64,000 nucleotides of DNA from Kosakonia pseudosacchari (GTDB taxonomy: Bacteria; Pseudomonadota; Gammaproteobacteria; Enterobacterales; Enterobacteriaceae). The notes below the pieces were generated by a model. The model ran no database searches, was not told where the DNA came from, and worked only from the letters and a program-made list of their open reading frames with translations. The translations under genes and the position numbers were made by a program. This document shows, in pieces, positions 47,617 to 56,857 of this stretch (its first letter is position 1; every line of letters begins with the position of its first letter). The stretch spans positions 372,001-436,000 of the forward strand of contig NZ_FXWP01000010.1 in assembly GCF_900184035.1 (NCBI RefSeq), in the 5' to 3' direction.

Positions 47617-50046
47617 GTGTCCTCACTGCCAGTCGCCGCCGTTCTGCCCGATATTCTTTCTGCCCTGCGCGCCGCGCCACAGGTACTGTTAAGCGCGCCC
47701 ACCGGCGCAGGGAAATCGACCTGGTTGCCGTTGCAACTGCTGCAACACGGCGACATTGATGGCCGTATTTTGCTGCTTGAGCCGCGTCGGCTGGCGGCGC
47801 GCAATGTGGCACAGCGACTGGCGGAGCTGCTTGATGAAAAACCCGGCGAAACCGTGGGGTACCGTATGCGTGCGGAAACCTGCGTAGGGCCGACTACCCG
47901 GCTCGAAGTGGTGACAGAAGGCATTTTGACGCGGCTGGTGCAGCAAGATCCGGAACTCAGCGGTGTGGGGCTGGTGATCCTCGATGAGTTCCACGAGCGC
48001 AGCCTGCAAGCGGATCTCGCCCTGGCATTGCTGCTGGATGTGCAGCAAGGACTGCGCGATGATCTCAAACTGCTGGTGATGTCGGCAACGCTTGATAATG
48101 CACGTTTACAAGCGCTGCTGCCGGATGCGCCAGCCATTATTTCCGCCGGACGTGCCTATCCGGTTGAGCAACGCTATCAGCCATTGCCGACTCATCTTCG
48201 CTTTGACGAGGCGATTGCCCAGGCGACAGCGGAAGTGCTGCGTAATGAACCCGGTTCGCTGCTGCTGTTTTTACCCGGTGTTGGTGAAATCCAGCGCGTA
48301 CAGGAGCAACTGGCTTCCCGCGTCGGCAGCGATGTTCTCCTCTGCCCGCTCTATGGCGCGCTACCGCTCAGTGAGCAGCGCAAAGCCATTTTGCCCGCGC
48401 CCAAAGGGCTGCGAAAAGTGGTGCTTGCTACCAATATCGCCGAAACCAGTTTGACCATTGAAGGCATTCGCCTGGTGGTGGATAGCGCCCAGGAGCGCGT
48501 CGCGCGGTTTGATGCCCGCAGCGGCTTAACCCGGCTGGTGACACAGCGCATTAGTGTTGCTTCGATGACGCAGCGCGCCGGGCGTGCCGGTCGTCTTGAG
48601 CCTGGCATTTGCGTGCATTTACTGAGTAAAGAGCAAGCGGAGCGCGCGGCGGCGCAGAGCAGCCCAGAAATATTGAGTAGTGATTTATCCGGACTGTTGA
48701 TGGAATTAATACAGTGGGGATGCCAGGATCCTGCCCAGCTCAAATGGCTGGATCTGCCGCCAGCGGTGAATCTCGCGGCGGCGCGCAAGCTGCTCAGCCA
48801 GTTGCAGGCGCTTGAGGACGGGCGGCTGACGGCGTTTGGACAACGCATGGCGGCGCTCGGTAACGATCCGCGGCTTGCGGCGATGCTGGCGGCGGCGAAT
48901 GGTCGCGACGAAATTGCCACGGCGTCGAAGCTGGCGGCGATTCTGGAAGAGCCACCGCGCGGCGCAAACAGTGATTTGAGCGCGGCGTTTTCACGCAACC
49001 AGCCAAACTGGCAGCAGCGTGCGCGCCAGCTGGCACGCCGCCTGAACAGCAGTGATGGCGAGCTGAATAACACCGCTCTTGCGCCGTTGCTGGCAAGCGC
49101 CTTTGCCGATCGCATTGCCCGCCGGCGCGGGCAGGAAGGTCGCTATCAACTGGCGAACGGCATGGGCGCAACGCTGGATGCCGATGATGCGCTCAACCGC
49201 CACGAATGGCTGATAGCACCTCTGCTGTTGCAGGGCAGCGCATCGCCGGATGCGCGCATTTTGCTGGCGCTACCGCTGGATATCGACGCGCTTATCACCC
49301 GCTGCCCACATTTATTGCAGCAGTCCGACACGGTTGAGTGGGACGAGGCGCAGGGCACATTAAAAGCGTTTCGTCGCAGCCAGATAGGCCAACTGACGTT
49401 AAAAGTGCAGCCGCTGGCGAAGCCCTCTGAAGAGGAGTTGCATCAGGCGATGCTGAACGGCATTCGTGATAAAGGCTTGCGGGTACTGAACTGGACGCCG
49501 GACGCCGAGCAATTGCGTTTGCGTTTACACTGTGCGGCGAAGTGGCTACCGGAGGTTGACTGGCCTGCGGTCGATGAGGCCTCGCTGCTGGAAAACCTTG
49601 AGCAGTGGTTATTGCCTCAAATGAGCGGTATCCGCTCGCTGCGTGAGCTGAAAGCGCTCGATTTAAGCCAGGCGTTACAAAATGCGATGCCGTGGTCATT
49701 ACGTCAACGTCTGGATAGTGAGCTGCCTGCGCATTACACTGTGCCGACGGGAAGCCGGATAGCGATTCGTTATCACGAAGATAACCCACCGGCGCTGGCG
49801 GTGCGCATGCAAGAGATGTTTGGCGAAGCGACAACGCCTGTCATTGCGCAAGGGCGCGTGGCGCTGGTGCTGGAGCTGCTTTCCCCGGCGCAACGTCCGC
49901 TGCAAATCACCCGTGATTTAAGCGCGTTTTGGGCGGGCGCGTATCGCGAAGTGCAAAAAGAGATGAAAGGGCGCTACCCGAAGCATGTCTGGCCGGACGA
50001 TCCGGCCAATACGGCACCGACGCGGCGCACCAAAAAGTATTCGTAA
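47617..50046 (+). CDS. hrpB: ATP-dependent DExH-box RNA helicase-like protein HrpB (GTG start)
   Basis: HrpB is a DExH-box protein of largely unknown target. The start is GTG at 47617, with CCGGAG six bases upstream, giving 809 residues as in E. coli. Motifs are Walker A SAPTGAGKST, motif II ILDEFHERS, motif III VMSATLD, motif V ATNIAETSLTIEG and motif VI QRAGRAGR. The C-terminal domain ends NTAPTRRTKKYS, matching E. coli. mrcB follows after 117 bases. Confidence 0.95.
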   Translation: MSSLPVAAVLPDILSALRAAPQVLLSAPTGAGKSTWLPLQLLQHGDIDGRILLLEPRRLAARNVAQRLAELLDEKPGETVGYRMRAETCVGPTTRLEVVTEGILTRLVQQDPELSGVGLVILDEFHERSLQADLALALLLDVQQGLRDDLKLLVMSATLDNARLQALLPDAPAIISAGRAYPVEQRYQPLPTHLRFDEAIAQATAEVLRNEPGSLLLFLPGVGEIQRVQEQLASRVGSDVLLCPLYGALPLSEQRKAILPAPKGLRKVVLATNIAETSLTIEGIRLVVDSAQERVARFDARSGLTRLVTQRISVASMTQRAGRAGRLEPGICVHLLSKEQAERAAAQSSPEILSSDLSGLLMELIQWGCQDPAQLKWLDLPPAVNLAAARKLLSQLQALEDGRLTAFGQRMAALGNDPRLAAMLAAANGRDEIATASKLAAILEEPPRGANSDLSAAFSRNQPNWQQRARQLARRLNSSDGELNNTALAPLLASAFADRIARRRGQEGRYQLANGMGATLDADDALNRHEWLIAPLLLQGSASPDARILLALPLDIDALITRCPHLLQQSDTVEWDEAQGTLKAFRRSQIGQLTLKVQPLAKPSEEELHQAMLNGIRDKGLRVLNWTPDAEQLRLRLHCAAKWLPEVDWPAVDEASLLENLEQWLLPQMSGIRSLRELKALDLSQALQNAMPWSLRQRLDSELPAHYTVPTGSRIAIRYHEDNPPALAVRMQEMFGEATTPVIAQGRVALVLELLSPAQRPLQITRDLSAFWAGAYREVQKEMKGRYPKHVWPDDPANTAPTRRTKKYS

Positions 50047-50163
50047 CAGGGATGGGCTTCTCGCCATCGAACAGTGCGATAAATTGAGAGATTTCTTCTT
50101 CTGCCCCGGTGCGGAAGAGTTGAGAATCAGGCCCTTGCGCCTGAAAGTTGCGGAGAGTAAAGC

Positions 50164-52692
50164 ATGGCGGGGAATGACCGCGAGCCAATTGGACGCAAGG
50201 GGAAACCAGCGCGTCCGGCGAAAGAGAAAATCAGCCGTCGTCGACTTCGGGAAGAGGAGTACGACGAGTATGAAGATGACGATGAAGACGAGGAACCGAT
50301 GCCGAAAAAAGGAAGAGGCAAAGGCAAGAAGCCACGCGGCAAACGCGGCTGGTTCTGGCTGCTGTTAAAAATTGCCATCGTTCTGGCCGTGCTGTGCGCC
50401 ATTTATGGCGTTTATCTGGATCAAAAAATCCGTGCCCGTATCGACGGCAAAGTCTGGCAACTGCCTGCCGCGGTGTATGGCCGTATGGTCAACCTCGAAC
50501 CGGATATGGCAATCAGTAAAAACGAGATGGTGAAACTGCTGGAAGCTACGCAGTACCGCCAGGTGACGAAGATGACGCGTCCCGGCGAGTTTACCGTGCA
50601 GGCGAAAAGCATTGAGATGATCCGCCGTCCGTTTGATTTCCCGGACAGTAAAGAAGGGCAGGTGCGCGCGCGTCTGACCTTTGACGGCTCTCGTCTGGAA
50701 ACCATCGAGAATATGGACAGCAACCGCCAGTTCGGTTTCTTCCGCCTCGATCCGCGCCTGATCACCATGCTCTCTTCGCCGAATGGCGAGCAGCGTCTGT
50801 TCGTACCGCGCAATGGTTTCCCGGATCTGCTGGTGGATACGCTGCTGGCGACCGAAGACCGCCACTTCTACGAGCACGACGGCATCAGCTTTTACTCCAT
50901 TGGCCGTGCGGTGCTGGCGAACCTGACCGCCGGACGCACGGTGCAAGGGGCGAGTACGCTGACGCAGCAGCTGGTGAAAAACCTGTTCCTCAGCAGCGAG
51001 CGCTCTTACTGGCGTAAAGCCAACGAAGCCTATATGGCGCTGATTATGGATGCCCGCTACAGCAAAGATCGCATTCTTGAGCTGTATATGAACGAGGTGT
51101 ACCTCGGTCAGAGCGGCGACAATGAGATCCGCGGTTTCCCGCTGGCGAGCCTCTACTATTTTGGCCGCCCGGTGGAAGAGCTGAGCCTTGATCAGCAGGC
51201 ATTGCTGGTGGGGATGGTGAAAGGCGCGTCAATCTACAACCCGTGGCGTAACCCGAAACTGGCGCTGGAACGCCGTAACCTGGTACTGCGTTTGCTGCAA
51301 CAGCAGAACGTTATCGACCAGGAGTTGTATGACATGCTGAGCGCGCGTCCGCTGGGCGTGCAGCCGCGCGGCGGGGTGATTTCACCGCAGCCGGCATTTA
51401 TGCAGATGGTACGCCAGGAGTTGCAGGCTAAGCTCGGCGATAAGGTGAAAGATCTCTCCGGCGTGAAGATCTTCACCACTTTTGATTCCGTGGCGCAGGA
51501 CGCCGCCGAAAAAGCGGCAGTGGAAGGTATTCCGCTGCTGATCAAACAGCGCAAGTTGACCGATCTTGAAACGGCAATGGTGGTAGTTGACCGCTACACC
51601 GGTGAAGTGCGCGCGATGGTCGGCGGTGCGACGCCGCAATTCGCGGGCTATAACCGTGCGATGCAGGCGCGCCGCTCTATTGGTTCGCTGGCGAAACCGG
51701 CAACCTATCTGACGGCGCTGAGCCAGCCGAACATCTATCGCCTGAATACCTGGATTGCCGATGCGCCGATTTCGCTGCGCTTGTCTAACGGCCAGGTGTG
51801 GGCGCCGCAGAACGATGACCGTCGTTTTAGCGGCCAGGTGATGCTGGTCGATGCGTTGACCCGTTCGATGAACGTACCGACGGTGAACCTCGGGATGGCT
51901 GTGGGTTTACCTGCTGTAACCGATACCTGGCAGAAACTTGGCGCACCGAAAGATCAACTGACCGGCATGCCGTCTATGTTGCTCGGGGCGCTGAACCTGA
52001 CGCCGATTGAAGTGGCGCAGGCTTTCCAGACCATCGCCAGCGGTGGTAACCGCGCGCCGCTTTCCGCGCTGCGTTCGGTCATTGCCGAAGATGGCACGGT
52101 GCTGTATCAGAGCTTCCCGCAGGCCGAGCGCGCCGTACCGGCGCAGGCGGCATACATGACGCTGTGGACGATGCAGCAGGTTGTCCAGCGCGGCACTGGC
52201 CGCCAGCTTGGCGCGAAGTATCCGGGCCTGCATCTGGCGGGTAAAACTGGTACCACCAACAACAACGTTGATACCTGGTTTGCGGGCATTGACGGGCGCG
52301 AAGTGACCATTACCTGGGTCGGCCGTGATAATAACCAGCCGACGAAGCTGTATGGTGCCAGCGGCGCGATGGCGATTTACCAGCGTTATCTGGAAAATCA
52401 GTCGCCGATCCCGCTGGATCTGACACCTCCGGAAGACATTACCAATATGGGCGTTGACGACATGGGTAATTTCGTTTGCGGTGGCGGCGGCGTGCGTCAG
52501 CTTCCGGTCTGGACGACGAACCCGGAAACGCTGTGCCAGCAAAACCAGGTGCAGCCGCCAAGCGGCAACCCGTTTGATCAGTCCCAGCAGCCGCAGCAAC
52601 CAGCGCAGCAGCAGCCTCAACAGCCGCCGCAGCAGGAGCAGAAAAGCGATGGTGTCGCTGGCTGGATCAAAGAGATGTTTGGCGGTAATTAA
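50164..52692 (+). CDS. mrcB: Penicillin-binding protein 1B MrcB (bifunctional)
   Basis: PBP1B polymerises and cross-links peptidoglycan at the inner membrane, activated by LpoB. The 842 residues are close to E. coli (844). In order: an acidic/basic cytoplasmic tail, one membrane helix (about residues 64-87), the UB2H domain, the glycosyltransferase with [14 protein letters not shown] (catalytic Glu) and [13 protein letters not shown], the transpeptidase with SLAK (Ser nucleophile), SMN and KTGT, and a Gln/Pro-rich tail. Met46, with GAGGA upstream (codon at 50299), matches the internal start for the short PBP1B form in E. coli. It ends in a strong terminator. Confidence 0.97.
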   Translation: MAGNDREPIGRKGKPARPAKEKISRRRLREEEYDEYEDDDEDEEPMPKKGRGKGKKPRGKRGWFWLLLKIAIVLAVLCAIYGVYLDQKIRARIDGKVWQLPAAVYGRMVNLEPDMAISKNEMVKLLEATQYRQVTKMTRPGEFTVQAKSIEMIRRPFDFPDSKEGQVRARLTFDGSRLETIENMDSNRQFGFFRLDPRLITMLSSPNGEQRLFVPRNGFPDLLVDTLLATEDRHFYEHDGISFYSIGRAVLANLTAGRTVQGASTLTQQLVKNLFLSSERSYWRKANEAYMALIMDARYSKDRILELYMNEVYLGQSGDNEIRGFPLASLYYFGRPVEELSLDQQALLVGMVKGASIYNPWRNPKLALERRNLVLRLLQQQNVIDQELYDMLSARPLGVQPRGGVISPQPAFMQMVRQELQAKLGDKVKDLSGVKIFTTFDSVAQDAAEKAAVEGIPLLIKQRKLTDLETAMVVVDRYTGEVRAMVGGATPQFAGYNRAMQARRSIGSLAKPATYLTALSQPNIYRLNTWIADAPISLRLSNGQVWAPQNDDRRFSGQVMLVDALTRSMNVPTVNLGMAVGLPAVTDTWQKLGAPKDQLTGMPSMLLGALNLTPIEVAQAFQTIASGGNRAPLSALRSVIAEDGTVLYQSFPQAERAVPAQAAYMTLWTMQQVVQRGTGRQLGAKYPGLHLAGKTGTTNNNVDTWFAGIDGREVTITWVGRDNNQPTKLYGASGAMAIYQRYLENQSPIPLDLTPPEDITNMGVDDMGNFVCGGGGVRQLPVWTTNPETLCQQNQVQPPSGNPFDQSQQPQQPAQQQPQQPPQQEQKSDGVAGWIKEMFGGN

Positions 52693-52714
52693 CTATCTGT
52701 CGTGACAAAACCTG

Positions 52715-52745
52715 AAACCCCCGATGGCAACACCGGGGGTTTTTT
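52715..52745 (+). terminator. Rho-independent terminator of mrcB
   Basis: AAACCCCCG/CGGGGGTTT with a 10-base loop and a T-run, 22 bases after the stop. Confidence 0.9.
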
Positions 52746-52887
52746 AACGCCTTAAACATGCAAATAACGTTGTTTTAAACCCCTGTTAACCACCTGCTTT
52801 TCGTCTGGTTATTTCTTCATCCTTCACGCCGTTTCAGGCGGCTTACTGCTTGCTATGCGCACAGCGCTTCGCATATTATGCTGCGGT

Positions 52888-52910
52888 CATAATAATAATT
52901 CTCGTTTACG
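52888..52910 (+). promoter_or_regulatory. Fur box upstream of fhuA
   Basis: TAATAATAATTCTCG (52890-52904) fits the 7-1-7 Fur pattern TGATAAT-N-ATTATCA with about eleven of fourteen positions, and further A/T-rich hexamers continue on both sides. It lies about 40 bases before the fhuA start, where E. coli fhuA also has its Fur box. Fe2+-Fur should repress fhuACDB here. Confidence 0.8.
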
Positions 52911-52944
52911 TTATCGTTCACTCATTTGAATCAGAGATAAACCA

Positions 52945-55122
52945 ATGGCGCGTCCTAACACTGCTCAGCCAGTCAACACTACGCTGCGTAAAATCGCAGT
53001 TGTAGTAGCCACAGCGGTTAGCGGCATGTCTGTTTACGCACAGGCTGCAACAACCCAAAAAGAAGAGACCATCACCGTTACCACCAGCGCGGCACCCCAG
53101 GAAAGCGCATGGGGACCCGCGCCGACTATCGCGGCAAAACGTTCCGCCACGGCGACCAAAACGGATACCCCGATTGAAAAGACGCCGCAGTCTGTTTCGG
53201 TGGTAACGAATGAAGAGATGCAAATCCGTCAGCCTGCCTCGGTGAAAGAAGCGCTGGGTTATACGCCTGGCGTGGTGGTTAGCAACCGTGGTGCATCGAA
53301 CACTTACGACTTCGTCAGCATTCGTGGTTTCTCCACACCTGGACCTACGCAGAACAACTACCTGGATGGCATTAAACTGCAGGGGGATTACTACAGCGGT
53401 GCGACCATCGATCCCTACATGCTGGAGCGTGTTGAACTGATGCGTGGACCGACTTCCGTTCTGTACGGTAAGAGCAATCCGGGCGGTATCATCGCGATGG
53501 TCAGCAAGCGTCCGACCACCGAGCCGCTGCATGAAATTCAGTTCAAAATGGGCACCGATAATCTCTACCAGACTGGTTTCGATTTTAGCGATGCGCTGGA
53601 TGATGACGGCAAGTATGCTTACCGCTTGACCGGTCTTGCACGTTCTAACGATGAGCAGCAGGACTTTGCGAAACAAAAACGCTACGCCATTGCACCGTCA
53701 TTTAGCTGGCGCCCGGATGATAAAACCAACCTGACATTGCTGGCGAACATTCAGAACGAACCGAATACGGGTTATTACGGTTGGTTGCCAAAAGAGGGCA
53801 CGGTTGAGCCATTGGCTTCGGGAAAACGTGTCTCGCCAGGCTTTACTGACAGTGCGCCGAACAACGAATATTCCCGTTATCAGCGCCTGGTGGGTTACAG
53901 TTTTGAACACGCGTTTGATGATGTGTTCACCGTTCGCCAGAACCTGCGCTACAGCCAGATTAAAACCTCGCAGAAAACCGTTTATGGCTTTGGCGCTACA
54001 AACGATCAGCTTACACGTTCAATCATTGTGGCTGACGAAGACTACAGCGATTTCGGCGTCGACACCCAGTTAGAAAGTAAATTCGCGACGGGTGATGTTT
54101 CCCACATCGTTCTGACGGGCATTGATTACTCCCGTTTTCGTAATGACATCAAAAACGCCTACGGAAGTGCGCCTACGCTGGATATGAATAATCCGGTTTA
54201 TACCGATGTTGATTTCCCGACCGCGACGCCTTTCCAGTTAAATACCCAACACCAAACCGGGCTGTACGTTCAGGACCAACTGGAATGGAATAAGTGGGTG
54301 GCAACCGTCGGCGGTCGTTATGACTGGTCCGAACAGGCAACGCTTATTCGCAGTAGCGGCCAGAAAGTGAAGCGCGATGACAATCAGTTTACCTGGCGTG
54401 CCGGGGTGAACTATCTCTTCGATAATGGCATTACGCCTTATGCCAGCTATAGCGAATCTTTTGAGCCTAACCCGTCAAAAGCCTGGGCTGCGACCCCTGC
54501 TGATAACGTGGCTTATGCGCCGTCGAAAGGTAAGCAATACGAAGCGGGCGTGAAATACGTACCGAAAGATATGCCGGTTGTTATTACGGGCGCGCTTTAT
54601 CAGCTCACCAAAACAAACAACCTGACTACGGATCCGACTAACCCGTTCGCACAAGTTCCTGCAGGTGAAATTCGCTCTCGTGGCGTTGAACTGGAGGCAA
54701 AAGCCGCAGTTAACGCGAACGTCAACGTAACGGCGTCCTACACCTATACCAATGCCGAGTACACGCAGGACACCACGCTGAAAGGCAAAACGCCGGTACA
54801 AATTCCGAAACATATGGCTTCCTTGTGGGGTGACTACACCTTCAACTCGGGCATGCTTTCTGGCCTGACCGTGGGTACAGGTGGCCGTTTAATCGGTTCC
54901 AGCTACGGCGATCCGAATAACACATTCAAGGTCGGTAGTGCGGCGGTGATGGATGCCGTGGTGAAATACGATCTGGCACGCTTTGGCCTGGCGGGCTCCA
55001 GCCTTGCTGTGAACGTCACTAACCTGCTTGATCGTGAATACGTCTCAAGCTGTTTCGACACCTATGGCTGCTTCTGGGGCGCAGAACGCCAGGTGGTGGC
55101 GACAGCAACCTTCCGCTTCTAA
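52945..55122 (+). CDS. fhuA: TonB-dependent ferrichrome receptor FhuA (shortened loop 4)
   Basis: FhuA is the outer-membrane ferrichrome transporter and, in E. coli, receptor for phages T1, T5, phi80 and colicin M. A signal peptide ends at VYAQA; the TonB box is ETITV near residue 41. The plug domain includes SIRGF, MLERVELMRGP and SVLYGKSNPGG; the 22-strand barrel ends in phenylalanine (TATFRF). The precursor is 725 residues against 747 in E. coli. Most of the difference is in the region of extracellular loop 4 (53979-54065), where the cysteine-bearing segment of E. coli is missing. First gene of fhuACDB, with a Fur box upstream and a hairpin after it. Confidence 0.96.
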   Translation: MARPNTAQPVNTTLRKIAVVVATAVSGMSVYAQAATTQKEETITVTTSAAPQESAWGPAPTIAAKRSATATKTDTPIEKTPQSVSVVTNEEMQIRQPASVKEALGYTPGVVVSNRGASNTYDFVSIRGFSTPGPTQNNYLDGIKLQGDYYSGATIDPYMLERVELMRGPTSVLYGKSNPGGIIAMVSKRPTTEPLHEIQFKMGTDNLYQTGFDFSDALDDDGKYAYRLTGLARSNDEQQDFAKQKRYAIAPSFSWRPDDKTNLTLLANIQNEPNTGYYGWLPKEGTVEPLASGKRVSPGFTDSAPNNEYSRYQRLVGYSFEHAFDDVFTVRQNLRYSQIKTSQKTVYGFGATNDQLTRSIIVADEDYSDFGVDTQLESKFATGDVSHIVLTGIDYSRFRNDIKNAYGSAPTLDMNNPVYTDVDFPTATPFQLNTQHQTGLYVQDQLEWNKWVATVGGRYDWSEQATLIRSSGQKVKRDDNQFTWRAGVNYLFDNGITPYASYSESFEPNPSKAWAATPADNVAYAPSKGKQYEAGVKYVPKDMPVVITGALYQLTKTNNLTTDPTNPFAQVPAGEIRSRGVELEAKAAVNANVNVTASYTYTNAEYTQDTTLKGKTPVQIPKHMASLWGDYTFNSGMLSGLTVGTGGRLIGSSYGDPNNTFKVGSAAVMDAVVKYDLARFGLAGSSLAVNVTNLLDREYVSSCFDTYGCFWGAERQVVATATFRF

Positions 55123-55131
55123 TCTCTCTTC

Positions 55132-55155
55132 GGGCACGGTTCGCCGTGCCCTTTT
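55132..55155 (+). terminator. Intercistronic hairpin fhuA-fhuC
   Basis: GGGCACGG/CCGTGCCC with a TTCG tetraloop followed by four T lies 10 bases after the fhuA stop and 14 bases before the fhuC start. It can act as a partial terminator that makes receptor mRNA more abundant than that of the ABC transporter. Confidence 0.8.
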
Positions 55156-55169
55156 ATAAGTTGGCAATC

Positions 55170-55967
55170 ATGCAGGAAAACAAAGCGCTTCCCGATACCA
55201 CCTTTCAACTTACCGATGTCACCTTTCGTGTTCCCGGACGCACGTTGCTGCACCCGTTGTCGCTCACCTTTCCGGTGGGTAAAGTCACCGGTTTGATTGG
55301 CCACAACGGTTCCGGTAAATCCACGCTGCTGAAAATGCTTGGCCGCCACCAGCCGCCATCGGACGGGGATATCCTGCTTGATGGGCAGCCGCTTGAGAGC
55401 TGGAACAGCAAAGCGTTCGCCCGCAAAGTGGCCTATCTGCCGCAGCAGTTGCCGCAGGCGGAAGGGATGACGGTTCGTGAACTGGTGGCGATTGGCCGCT
55501 ACCCGTGGCACGGGGCGTTGGGACGTTTTGGCATTGCCGACAGAGAAAAAGTGGAAGAAGCGATTGCGCTGGTGGGGTTAAAACCGCTGGCGCACCGCCT
55601 GGTGGATAGCCTTTCCGGCGGCGAGCGCCAGCGCGCGTGGATTGCCATGCTGGTAGCGCAGGACAGCCGTTGCCTGCTGCTGGATGAACCCACCTCGGCG
55701 CTGGACATCGCCCATCAGGTGGATGTGCTGGCGCTGGTGCACCGGTTGAGCCAGCAGCGCGGGCTGACGGTGATTGCTGTGCTGCACGATATCAATATGG
55801 CGGCGCGATATTGCGATTATCTGGTGGCGCTGCGCGGCGGTGAAATGATCGCCGAAGGGACGCCGGAAAGGTTAATGCGCGCCGAAACGCTGGAACAGAT
55901 TTACGGCATCCCGATGGGGATCCTGCCGCATCCTGCGGGTGCAGCACCGGTGAGTTTTGTCTACTGA
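55170..55967 (+). CDS. fhuC: Ferric hydroxamate ABC transporter ATP-binding protein FhuC
   Basis: FhuC energises uptake of ferrichrome and other hydroxamates through FhuB. The ATG at 55170 (MQENKALPDTTFQLTD) gives 265 residues, as in E. coli. Walker A GHNGSGKST, signature LSGGERQRAWIAML, Walker B CLLLDEPTSALD and the switch His (VLHDINMAA) are present. Its stop overlaps the fhuD start (TGATG). Confidence 0.97.
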   Translation: MQENKALPDTTFQLTDVTFRVPGRTLLHPLSLTFPVGKVTGLIGHNGSGKSTLLKMLGRHQPPSDGDILLDGQPLESWNSKAFARKVAYLPQQLPQAEGMTVRELVAIGRYPWHGALGRFGIADREKVEEAIALVGLKPLAHRLVDSLSGGERQRAWIAMLVAQDSRCLLLDEPTSALDIAHQVDVLALVHRLSQQRGLTVIAVLHDINMAARYCDYLVALRGGEMIAEGTPERLMRAETLEQIYGIPMGILPHPAGAAPVSFVY

Positions 55968-56857
55968 TGGCTGGATTACATCACATTAGCCGTCGTCGCT
56001 TACTGACGGCGATGGCGCTCTCTCCCCTGTTGTGGAACATGCGCAGCGCGCAAGCAGCGGCGATCGATCCCACGCGTATTGTCGCGCTGGAGTGGCTGCC
56101 GGTTGAATTGCTGCTGGCGCTCGGCGTCGCGCCTTATGGCGTGGCGGATGTGCAGAGTTACAACTTGTGGGTCAACGAGCCTGCGCTGCCCGCTTCGGTG
56201 ATTGACGTTGGGCTACGTACCGAGCCCAATCTCGAATTACTGACGCAAATGAAACCCTCCTGGCTGGTGTGGTCGGCAGGTTATGGCCCTTCCGAAGCGA
56301 AGCTGGCGAAAATCGCGCCGGGACGCGGCTTCACTTTTAGCGATGGCAAAAAGCCGCTCGCCATGGCCAGGCACTCGTTAAACGAGATGGCGCAGATCCT
56401 GAATCTGGAAGCGGAGGCGAAAAAACATCTCGACGAATTTGATGCCCTGATTGAAGCGCGAAAACCGCATTTTGCGCGTCGTGGCGATCGCCCGTTGTTG
56501 ATGATCACCTTGCTCGACCCGCGCCATGTGCTGGCGTTTGGGCCGAACTGCCTGTTCCAGGAAGTGCTCGATAGCGTGGGTATTCGTAACGCCTGGCACG
56601 GCGAAACCTCTTTCTGGGGCAGCGTGGCGGTGGGTATCGACCGGCTGGCGGAATACAAAGACGTTGATGTTATCTGTTTCGATCACGGTAACGAGCAGGA
56701 TATGCAAAAACTGATGGCGACGCCGTTGTGGCAGGCAATGCCCTTCGTGCGCGCCGGGCGTTTCCAGCGGGTTCCGGCGGTCTGGTTTTATGGCGCAACG
56801 CTGTCGGCGATGCATTTTATCCGCGTGCTGGACAACGCGCTGGGAGGCCGGGCATGA
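55967..56857 (+). CDS. fhuD: Periplasmic hydroxamate-siderophore-binding protein FhuD
   Basis: FhuD delivers ferric hydroxamates from FhuA to FhuB. The 296 residues equal E. coli. The N-terminus has a twin-arginine-like signal (SRRRLLTAMALSPLLW) cleaved near AQAAA. The class III binding fold is seen as IVALEWLPVELLLALG, MKPSWLVWSAGYGPSEAKL and FDHGNEQDMQKLMATPLWQ. Its start and stop overlap fhuC and fhuB respectively, so the three are coupled. Confidence 0.96.
   Translation: MAGLHHISRRRLLTAMALSPLLWNMRSAQAAAIDPTRIVALEWLPVELLLALGVAPYGVADVQSYNLWVNEPALPASVIDVGLRTEPNLELLTQMKPSWLVWSAGYGPSEAKLAKIAPGRGFTFSDGKKPLAMARHSLNEMAQILNLEAEAKKHLDEFDALIEARKPHFARRGDRPLLMITLLDPRHVLAFGPNCLFQEVLDSVGIRNAWHGETSFWGSVAVGIDRLAEYKDVDVICFDHGNEQDMQKLMATPLWQAMPFVRAGRFQRVPAVWFYGATLSAMHFIRVLDNALGGRA

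Noticed and set aside
56728-56853. Longer fhuB reading frame overlapping fhuD
   Set aside because: The extra 42 residues are an out-of-frame reading of fhuD; the ATGA overlap at 56854 gives the standard 660-residue protein.
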